Part shown: positions 10,001 to 16,526 of the stretch, piece after piece
Layout of the letters: every line of letters begins with the position of its first letter
Position numbering within the stretch: the stretch's first letter is position 1
Origin: Leptolyngbya sp. CCY15150
Lineage (GTDB): Bacteria > Cyanobacteriota > Cyanobacteriia > RECH01
DNA length: 37,459 nucleotides
Direction: 5' to 3'
Assembly: GCF_016888135.1 (NCBI RefSeq)
Contig: NZ_JACSWB010000134.1
Coordinates: forward strand, 1-37,459
Program-made: the position numbers and the translations under genes
The notes under the pieces: model-generated
The model's database searches: none
What the model saw: the letters and a program-made list of their open reading frames with translations, nothing else
Told to the model about the DNA's origin: nothing

Positions 10001-10315
10001 ATGGATACGAACACTCCCAACACAATTGATATCATCGCCCGTGAGGATGAAAACCTTAGCCGTGGTGATAGGCTCGAAGTCGTTAGCAAAACTCTTCCGG
10101 TCAGCGAACTTCGAGAAAAATTCAAGCAGTTTATGAGCAGCCTGCAAGAAATTATCGAAGAAGATGCTGCTAGTAGTGGACCATTCCATCTCAGCGAGGT
10201 TCAGTTTAGCGCAGAAATAACAGGTAGTGGAGATTTCAAGCTTCTTGGTATCGGATTGGGTGGGCAAGTGAGTAACGCGATTACTTTTACCATGACTCGC
10301 AAGGAAAAGAGTTGA
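10001..10315 (+). CDS. Small Pepco-like protein
   Basis: A 104-residue protein with GAGGA 7 bases before the ATG. The layout is an N-terminal strand (IDIIARED), a central helix (VSELREKFKQFMSSLQEII) and a C-terminal strand block (LSEVQFSAEITGSGDFKLLG followed by AITFTMTRK). This resembles the Pepco/Trypco class of small alpha+beta domains described as companions of bacterial conflict proteins. The match is by eye and from memory, so the family name is tentative. Known context for such domains is next to protease or STAND effectors, which fits here. It is the last intact gene before the IS scar and may be the end of the operon. Confidence 0.6.
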   Translation: MDTNTPNTIDIIAREDENLSRGDRLEVVSKTLPVSELREKFKQFMSSLQEIIEEDAASSGPFHLSEVQFSAEITGSGDFKLLGIGLGGQVSNAITFTMTRKEKS

Positions 10316-10326
10316 GCAGTATTATC

Positions 10327-10625
10327 GTGCCTTTTACGGTGGAGGGTTCCTGTTATCGCATTGTTTTTGAGGTGTGGGGAAAACCTGTTTGGTGTCGCAA
10401 TTACGTCCTGAGGAGTTGGTGGTCTTGGATAATGCGACGTTGCATTATGGGGGACGGATCTCTGAGCTGATTGAGGCGGCTGAGTGTCAACCACCCTGTT
10501 CCCCGAACTTGAATCGGATTGAGAGGTGCTAGGCGTGGCTGAAAAGCTGGATTCGTTGCGTATTGGCGAACGTTCCAAGTTTACGAGAGGGTATGGAGCT
10601 TGTGCTCAAGAAGGCTACGTCCTAG
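10327..10625 (+). pseudogene. IS630-family transposase 3' remnant
   Basis: One frame reads LVVLDNATLHYGGRISELIE from 10416, then PPCSPNLNRIERC, a stop (TAG 10530-10532), then AWLKSWIRCVLANVPSLREG up to a second stop at 10623-10625. This is the C-terminal part of an IS630/Tc1-type DDE transposase: DNA...H, then the P.SP..N.IE block and the W..LK helix. The internal TAG sits where these proteins normally have a Trp. Upstream, FTVEGSCYRIVFEVW (from about 10333) matches the preceding part of such proteins but lies in another frame. It therefore carries at least one frameshift, one nonsense mutation and a 5' deletion. No terminal inverted repeats were recognised. Confidence 0.8.
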
Positions 10626-10705
10626 CTAGAAAGAATCAAACTATACTATATGCTCCCTAGATACTCATCAACACGCCCATGGGGTATCTATGTGAGATTT
10701 GCTGT

Positions 10706-10780
10706 ATGACCTTCAGCCCAGACAGACAATTTCTTGCCATCGGTGGCGACGATCTTGAGATTCTGCTGTGGGTAGTATAA
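10706..10780 (+). pseudogene. Orphan WD40-repeat fragment
   Basis: A 24-codon open frame reads MTFSPDRQFLAIGGDDLEIL then LWVV and a TAA stop. This is the FSPDG.LA.G..D..I.LW signature of a WD40 blade with no gene attached. It lies between the IS630 scar and the next protease gene. It is probably the last trace of a WD40-STAND gene destroyed by insertion and deletion. Confidence 0.6.
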
Positions 10781-10781
10781 T
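10755..10781 (+). promoter_or_regulatory. Candidate sigma-70 promoter for the caspase/CHAT gene
   Basis: A perfect TATAAT at 10776-10781 is preceded by TTGAGA at 10755-10760 with a 15-base spacer, shorter than the ideal 17. Transcription would start near 10788 and give a leader of about 30 bases to ATG 10818. The -10 box uses the TAA stop of the WD40 fragment. Confidence 0.4.
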
Positions 10782-10817
10782 TATGGCTTCAGTGCATCAG
10801 CCTATCTGGGCAAAACC

Positions 10818-11978
10818 ATGAAGAAGATTTTGATTCTGGCTGCCAACCCAAAAGACACTAATCGTTCCCGTCTGGATCAAGAAGTTAGAGATATCCAAGA
10901 GGGTCTCAATCGCGCCCAACGCCGGGATGATTTTAAGCTCATCTGTAAATTTGCTGTTCGCCCCAGAGATATCCAAAGAGCCTTACTAGATGAGACTCCA
11001 CAGATAGTACATTTCTCCGGACATGGAGACGGTGAAGAAGGATTAATTTTTGAAGATAATTTAGGCTATGTAAAACTCGTTAGTGGCGAAGCACTAGCCA
11101 CTCTCTTTAGTTTGTTTGCCAGTGAGATTAAATGCGTCTTACTCAATGGTTGTTATTCAAAACTTCAGGCTGAAAGCATTAATAAGCATATTGACTATGT
11201 AATTGGCATGAGTCAGGCTATTGGTAGCAATGCAGCTATTGAATTCTCAGTTGCTTTTTATGATGCCCTCGGAGCTGGTCGGCCCTATGAGTTTGCTTAC
11301 AAGTTAGCTTGTGCAGCTATCCAATTAAATTCATCTGTTTCTACAAGTTTTGATGATACTCGCAAAAGCCTAACTCTTGATGCCGAGCCTCCTCAGGAGG
11401 AATATCTTACGCCTTTATTGCTGAAGCGGCAAGGGCTAGAAGAAGCAGGCGGTGCTACACCTGTCTCAGGACTTAACTTGCTAATGGATGCTCAACTCAA
11501 AAAAGAGACTTTAGAAGCAACTTTGTCTAAAGTAGAGCAGGCAGGTCAAGGTCGCTTAGAAATTCTGAATAGGCAGATTTCCGAAGAAGAAAGAAAACTC
11601 CAGAATACACTTTCAACAAACTTGAAAGAACTGCTGGAGTGGCTTAAAAACAACCAGAGAGAGCTTTCTCACTCTGCCTTCAGATATATGTCAGAACAAA
11701 AAACGAGTTTAATCAATGGATTATCGAAGGAAGAGCAGGAAGATTTTCAGTGGGATATTGAAAAATACGTGGAGTCAGTATACTTTTCAATATTATCTAA
11801 CTCCTTCACTCTACTAGACGAGCCAGCGATTGAACCAGCGATCAATTCCCCTGAAGCATATGAAGCAGCATTCGCATTCATCAAGCAAAAAGCGCCAGGG
11901 AGATTTAATCAAGAGGTTGTCGGACTGATGTCAAGTCGCTTTGATTATCTTCTCGAAAGACTATTTATTACTCTATGA
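10818..11978 (+). CDS. Caspase-like (CHAT clan) protease with coiled-coil C-terminal half
   Basis: A 386-residue protein. Residues 1-180 begin KKILILAANPKDTNRSRLDQ and contain IVHFSGHG with His69 and CVLLNGCYS with Cys112, then IGMSQAIGSNAAIEFSVAFY. This is the stand-alone CD-clan protease domain common as an N-terminal effector in cyanobacterial STAND and repeat proteins. Both catalytic residues are present. Residues about 225-270 form a charged coiled coil, and the last 110 residues are an unassigned helical domain. The gene is downstream of, and co-oriented with, the CHAT/Hsp70 operon, but IS debris and a private promoter separate it. It may once have belonged to that module or to the lost WD40 gene. 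No clear Shine-Dalgarno is seen. Confidence 0.85.
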   Translation: MKKILILAANPKDTNRSRLDQEVRDIQEGLNRAQRRDDFKLICKFAVRPRDIQRALLDETPQIVHFSGHGDGEEGLIFEDNLGYVKLVSGEALATLFSLFASEIKCVLLNGCYSKLQAESINKHIDYVIGMSQAIGSNAAIEFSVAFYDALGAGRPYEFAYKLACAAIQLNSSVSTSFDDTRKSLTLDAEPPQEEYLTPLLLKRQGLEEAGGATPVSGLNLLMDAQLKKETLEATLSKVEQAGQGRLEILNRQISEEERKLQNTLSTNLKELLEWLKNNQRELSHSAFRYMSEQKTSLINGLSKEEQEDFQWDIEKYVESVYFSILSNSFTLLDEPAIEPAINSPEAYEAAFAFIKQKAPGRFNQEVVGLMSSRFDYLLERLFITL

Positions 11979-12777
11979 GTTATCAGTCGACATGAACGAA
12001 TATCAATCTTCTGTTACTCTCAATTCCCGATGAGTGGCTGAATATTGTCTAATTCTTTTCTTATTTCTCTTATCTTTTCACCACTGTCCTTCTCAGACTT
12101 TATTATTCGATTAATTTTCCGAAGAGCCGTTTGCAACTGTATTCTTTCACGTGCCAAGGAAGTGAGATCATTCACGGGAGTTGATCAGAAAGCTTCTGTC
12201 AAAACTTCTGTTCAACTCGCCAGGATCAGGATGCTTTAGGTTTTCCTTAAAGAATCTTTAAAGAACTAGTGACCTCACCCACGCTTGATCTGCCTGAGAT
12301 GCTTTTCCTCTCGCTGCTTTTCAACAACGAGGCTTTGCAAGGTTTGCGAAGAAGAGCCGTTAGAATCAATCTGTTTGGGAGATTGCTGTGTCATGGGTAA
12401 TACCTCAAAGAATAGTGGATTCCATCATTCGGATAGCTAGACTATCCAGAACAAGTCAAATTTAGTACAATTGAACTATCGCAGCATAGCGCGCGAGCAC
12501 CAGATAGATCAAATGTACTATTCGGTGGTTTTAAGCCAAATTCTGGGCTTCGGGGGCGCAAAAAAGATTTTTGTTGAGTCTGTTGCTATTTTTCTTGGCT
12601 TAATTCCTGAATCCGGCTAGAAAGCTGCATTCGAAGGCAATGCCTTGGGATCAGGTTTTGTTTAGATGCATAGGGCAGTACTAAACAAACGTGAAGAGTC
12701 GCAAGGGTTGGGGGCATGAGCTGTTAACTTGGCTAAGTTGTAGATACCGCACTCTATCTGAGACCCAAGTCTTGCCC
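11979..12777. other. About 0.8 kb gap with no convincing gene
   Basis: This is a low-GC stretch between the protease gene and the DISARM-like island. It holds only short open frames: a 64-codon + frame at 12045-12239 with unlikely composition, a 39-codon minus frame at 12275-12394 (listed separately) and a 35-codon + frame at 12513-12620. The last is hydrophobic and lacks a ribosome site. No IS end, tRNA or clear terminator was recognised. The promoter of the downstream island should lie here, but no convincing -35/-10 pair stood out. Confidence 0.5.
12275..12394 (-). CDS. Possible 39-residue hydrophilic protein
   Basis: An ATG at 12394 (minus strand) has GAGG eight bases upstream. The frame encodes MTQQSPKQIDSNGSSSQTLQ then a charged tail ending QIKRG and TGA. 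It is divergent from the DISARM-like genes. The ribosome site and hydrophilic composition are the only support; it may be the truncated start of a lost gene. Confidence 0.25.
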   Translation of the reverse strand: MTQQSPKQIDSNGSSSQTLQSLVVEKQREEKHLRQIKRG

Positions 12778-15700
12778 ATGATCCGCAACAGCAGACCAGA
12801 GACCGCCTCTTCCTCCGTGCCCCAGGTGGGTATGCTCGCCACCCTGCGTAATCGTCGAGCACTGATCGCCGCTGTCGAGCCTTTCGGCTCTGGCGTTGAG
12901 GGACAAACTCATCTAGTGCGGCTGGAGTACATCGATTCCGATGGCCCGCCTGAAGACAGTCTGATCTGGGAGCGAGAAGTCAACAAAACCCTGCTTGAAC
13001 CGACAGCTCTACCGCCCATTGAAAACTCAGACCCTGTGCCCTTGTCCGAGTACGATGCCCTGCTGCGGGCGACCCGGTGGACAGCGCTTACTCCGTTTTT
13101 GACCTTCGATCGCACCTCTGCCCAAGTCCAGCCCCCCATCTCCTCCCCCTTCTTTGGTGCCGTCCAGGTCGAAGACTTTCAGCTGGTGCCGCTGCTCAAG
13201 GCGCTTCAGATGCCGCGTATCTCCCTCTTGCTGGCGGATGACGTGGGGCTGGGCAAAACCGTAGAGGCAGGACTGATTCTGACTGAGCTGTTGCTGCGTC
13301 GTCGCATTCGGCGGGTGTTGATTCTCTGTCCTGCAGCGCTGCGGCAACAGTGGCAGCAGGAAATGAAAACCAAATTCTCCCTGTCCTTTGATGTGATCGA
13401 CCGGGCCGAGACCCACACTCTACAAAAGCGATTGGGGCTCGATGCCAATCCTTGGCGAACGTTTCCGCGCATTGTCACCTCTTACCACTACCTGCGGCAG
13501 CCCGATGTGTTAGAGCAATTTCGTGCCGCCTGCCAGCAGCCGGAGGGGTCAGCCCAGCTACCCTGGGATTTACTGATTGTGGATGAATGCCATAATTTGA
13601 TGCCTTCCAACTTTGGGGAAGACAGTGATTTGTCGAAGATGCTGCGGGCGATCGCCCCCTGGTTCGAGCACAAGCTTTTCCTCAGCGCTACCCCCCACAA
13701 TGGTCACACCCGCTGTTTTTCAGGCCTGCTAGAGCAGCTTGATCCGGTGCGTTTTACCCAAACCAGCGACTTCACCCCCGACATGCAGCAGCGCATTCAA
13801 GAGGTGGTGATTCGGCGGCTAAAAAAAGAGATTAACGCTCTGGACGAGCAGGAAGGTCGCACGCCCCGCTTCTGCCGGCGGCTGACGGAGCCCGTGCCCC
13901 TGTATTTCTCCAGGGAGGAGCGGCGGCTCTCTGAAGCGTTTGCAGCTTTTCGCAGTGCGGTTAAACGTTTAATTGCGGCCTCTAGCAAAACCGATCAGCT
14001 TGCAGGAGGGTTTGCAGTGGAGGTGCTGAATAAGCGCCTGCTATCGTGCCCCTACACCTTTGCCAATTCCTGGTTTCGGTTTCGGGAAGGCAACGCCCAG
14101 GATGAAGGGGCTGAGGTGGGCGCGGTGCAGGCCGCTCGACGGGCTACCCAAGAAGACCTAGACGATGACCAAGAGGCCGAGGGTCGCTTCCAACATGCAG
14201 CCAAAACCACCGGGGCCTGGTTTCAGCCTTTGATTCCCCACCTTCAGGCGGAAATTACAGCGGTGGATGAGGCTCTAGACATCCTTAACCTTTCTCCTAA
14301 TGCCGAGGAGAACCTACCCTTGCCGAGCATAGATGAACGGTGGGAGAAGCTGCTTGACACCATCGAAAAGTACCTGCGGGTGGGCACCCAGTGGAAAGGA
14401 TCTGACCGGATTGTGGTTTTTACTGAATATAAAACCACCCTCGATTATCTGAGGCGACGACTGCTGGAGAGCTATGCCCATCAACCCGAAGTGGTGCGCG
14501 AACTCTACGGTGGTATGGACGATCGCCAGAGAGACGAGGTTAAGCAGGCCTTTAATGACCCCGACAATCCGGTGCGGGTATTGTTGGCGACTGATGCCGC
14601 TTCCGAAGGGCTCAACCTGCAAGAAACGGCCCACATCGTTTTGCACTACGACATTCCATGGAACCCAGCTCGCCTAGACCAGCGCAATGGCCGTCTCGAT
14701 CGCCATGGTCAGGCCCAGGATGTATTTGTGCTCCACTTTGCCAGTGAGGATGATGCTGACCTGAAGTTTTTGGCGCGGGTGGTGGAAAAGGTCAACACCA
14801 TCCGGGAAGAACTAGGTTCTATGGGTGAGGTGTTTGATGCTGCGTTCCAGCGGCGCTTTGTGGAACTAGAGGACACCGATCGCGTCCTGCGCGGCCTAGA
14901 TGATGCCGTGAACTATCGCCGGGGGCGATCGCGCATTCCCAGCTCTGAAGAGATCGCAGCGGGGCAGGCGGCAGCAGCAGCTCTGCATACCCTAGAGCAG
15001 GAGCTAGACCTCACCCCCACCACCCTGGCCCAAACCCTAGAAATTGCCTTGGGCATTGGGGTAGGTCTACCCCGGTTTGAAGCGCCCGACGACCAGGGTC
15101 GCCTGCGATTAAAGATGCCCATTCCCCCCAAATGGGATGCGGCAGTCGATGACCATCTGCGGCTGGGCAGCACCCATGGATACCAGGGAGCACTGCCTGC
15201 CATTGTGTTTGATTCCCAGCACTTTATCCAGATCAAAAACAATCGCCCCGTTTACCGCCCCGCCAAAGACACGGTACTCATGCACCTGGGGCATCCCATG
15301 TTTCACCAGGCGTTGGGCATGTATGCCCGTGCCCGATTCCCCGGTGGTGGTGGGGATGCTGGCCAGAGCAGTCGCTGGACGGTGCGCTATGGCCTGGTGC
15401 CCGAGGGAGCTGAGGCGCTGTTGTTGCTAACGGTGGAAGAACTGGCGGTGAATGAGCTGCGAGAGCCGTTTCACCATTGGGTGCGCACGCTCCGCTACCC
15501 AATCCAAGGGGGTGAGCTAGGGGAGGCATTGCCCCATCTGGCGGCGGGTTTAGACGTGGTAGAGCCGCAGGCGGTGGATCGGGTGGCGGCAGACCAGGCT
15601 AGCGACCTGTGGGATGAGATTAAGCCCGATGTGCAGGTGGTGTTGAGGCAGCTGATTGAATCGCTGACCAGCCAGATTCAATCAGAGCTGGCCAACCGCC

Positions 15701-16059
15701 AGGCAATTGCTTTACAGGACGAGAGCGATCGCTTTAAGCATCGACTCAAAGAGGTGGAGCGGGCGATGAAAGAAACCACCCTACAAAAGCTGGAGAAGGA
15801 GCGCGACAAACTGCTGGAAGATATGCAGCAGCTCTCGCTGATTCCCGACGAGCGGCGATCGCAGGAAGACCGCCTACGAGATTTAGACGATGAGATGAAA
15901 CGGCGGCGGGGCCACTACCAAGACTTAGCGGAGCAGTTGAAAAAGGAGCAGACCCGCGTTCTCACCCAAATTTTACCCAAGCGCTATACCCTGCGCGGCA
16001 TAGCCCAGGTGTTTCCTGTTACGGTAGAGATTCGCTTACCAGAGATTCCTAGGATGTAA
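12778..16059 (+). CDS. drmD: DISARM-type SNF2-like helicase DrmD
   Basis: A 1093-residue protein from ATG 12778. The open frame extends to a GTG at 12691, but family members begin just before the (Q)VGMLATLRNRR block, so I prefer the ATG. The SNF2-type SF2 motor shows Walker A DDVGLGKTVEAG (Lys160), a DECH box (Asp269), the motif III segment LSATPHNGHT, and a C-lobe with VVFTEYKTTLDYL, LLATDAASEGLNLQ and QRNGRLDRHGQ (motif VI). The last 170 residues are a long coiled coil. Family knowledge: DrmD is the signature gene of class 1 DISARM and is normally next to the adenine methylase DrmMI, as here. It is a DNA translocase of an anti-phage complex. SNF2 proteins of related R-M-like systems are the alternative, and the neighbours favour DISARM. 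Confidence 0.82.
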   Translation: MIRNSRPETASSSVPQVGMLATLRNRRALIAAVEPFGSGVEGQTHLVRLEYIDSDGPPEDSLIWEREVNKTLLEPTALPPIENSDPVPLSEYDALLRATRWTALTPFLTFDRTSAQVQPPISSPFFGAVQVEDFQLVPLLKALQMPRISLLLADDVGLGKTVEAGLILTELLLRRRIRRVLILCPAALRQQWQQEMKTKFSLSFDVIDRAETHTLQKRLGLDANPWRTFPRIVTSYHYLRQPDVLEQFRAACQQPEGSAQLPWDLLIVDECHNLMPSNFGEDSDLSKMLRAIAPWFEHKLFLSATPHNGHTRCFSGLLEQLDPVRFTQTSDFTPDMQQRIQEVVIRRLKKEINALDEQEGRTPRFCRRLTEPVPLYFSREERRLSEAFAAFRSAVKRLIAASSKTDQLAGGFAVEVLNKRLLSCPYTFANSWFRFREGNAQDEGAEVGAVQAARRATQEDLDDDQEAEGRFQHAAKTTGAWFQPLIPHLQAEITAVDEALDILNLSPNAEENLPLPSIDERWEKLLDTIEKYLRVGTQWKGSDRIVVFTEYKTTLDYLRRRLLESYAHQPEVVRELYGGMDDRQRDEVKQAFNDPDNPVRVLLATDAASEGLNLQETAHIVLHYDIPWNPARLDQRNGRLDRHGQAQDVFVLHFASEDDADLKFLARVVEKVNTIREELGSMGEVFDAAFQRRFVELEDTDRVLRGLDDAVNYRRGRSRIPSSEEIAAGQAAAAALHTLEQELDLTPTTLAQTLEIALGIGVGLPRFEAPDDQGRLRLKMPIPPKWDAAVDDHLRLGSTHGYQGALPAIVFDSQHFIQIKNNRPVYRPAKDTVLMHLGHPMFHQALGMYARARFPGGGGDAGQSSRWTVRYGLVPEGAEALLLLTVEELAVNELREPFHHWVRTLRYPIQGGELGEALPHLAAGLDVVEPQAVDRVAADQASDLWDEIKPDVQVVLRQLIESLTSQIQSELANRQAIALQDESDRFKHRLKEVERAMKETTLQKLEKERDKLLEDMQQLSLIPDERRSQEDRLRDLDDEMKRRRGHYQDLAEQLKKEQTRVLTQILPKRYTLRGIAQVFPVTVEIRLPEIPRM

Positions 16060-16077
16060 AGGATTTTGGGCAATACT

Positions 16078-16494
16078 ATGCGCTACTGGGTGCAGTATCA
16101 CAACTACGAAAAGCTGGGCCAACTTCCTGGTGAGGGCTGCGGCATCAGCACAGATAAACAGGATGTGCTCGACACCGTCGGCGACACTATTTTTCTGATC
16201 GTCGGCATTTCAGAAACCCCTAGACAGTACCTACTGTGGGAACAGTTCGTCTGTGAGGAGGTGTTGGATGATTGCCCCAAGCCCTGGCGGTTTGCGGCCC
16301 TGGGTGATGGCTGGTTCCTAGTTCAGCGGCGAGGCCGAGAACCCCTGCTAAACGTGCAGCCTGGTTTTAAAGAATATCTAGAGTACACCGGCAGATTTGC
16401 CCGAGGATTCCACGAAGTCACGGATCACCCATTTTTAGAGACCTTGCTACAACTATCCGAAAAGTGCAAGCCTCGGACTAAGAAACCTATCTAA
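16078..16494 (+). CDS. Small hypothetical protein between drmD and the methyltransferase
   Basis: A 138-residue protein, MRYWVQYHNYEKLGQLPGEG onward. ATG 16078 has AGGA about 15 bases upstream; a TTG at 16066 would add four residues. The composition is beta-rich with many aromatics (YWVQYHN, DTIFLIVGI, YLLWEQFVCEEV). The strand pattern, and the GD..FLI.G segment followed by ..YLLW..F, recall PUA/EVE-like base-reading domains, but this is a weak impression. It is 18 bases downstream of drmD and 32 bases upstream of the methyltransferase, so it is cotranscribed. Function unknown. A modified-base reader would make sense in this place but is speculation. Confidence 0.6.
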   Translation: MRYWVQYHNYEKLGQLPGEGCGISTDKQDVLDTVGDTIFLIVGISETPRQYLLWEQFVCEEVLDDCPKPWRFAALGDGWFLVQRRGREPLLNVQPGFKEYLEYTGRFARGFHEVTDHPFLETLLQLSEKCKPRTKKPI

Positions 16495-16498
16495 CCCA

Positions 16499-16526
16499 GA
16501 CTCCCGGCTCCCAATTCCCTACTCCC
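16499..16526. repeat. STRR heptamer array before the methyltransferase ATG
   Basis: Degenerate GACTCCC/ATTCCCT/ACTCCC units end directly at the ATG 16527. No Shine-Dalgarno is left in this leader, so the array may affect translation of the methyltransferase. Confidence 0.7.

Noticed and set aside
9912-10136. 74-codon + frame overlapping the Pepco-like gene start
   Set aside because: It lies in a different frame from the better supported 10001-10315 gene, has no ribosome site, and its tail is a shadow of that gene.
10416-10625. Active IS630 transposon
   Set aside because: Only the 3' part is present, with an internal TAG and a frameshift, and no terminal repeats were found.
12045-12239. 64-codon + frame (MSNSFLISLIF...) as a membrane protein
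   Set aside because: It has no ribosome site, an odd Phe/Ser/Ile start and a low-complexity AT-rich context. It is probably chance.
12513-12620. 35-codon hydrophobic + frame (MYYSVVLSQILGFGGAKKIF...)
   Set aside because: It is protein-like in composition, but it has no ribosome site and no recognisable family. Noted only as part of the gap.
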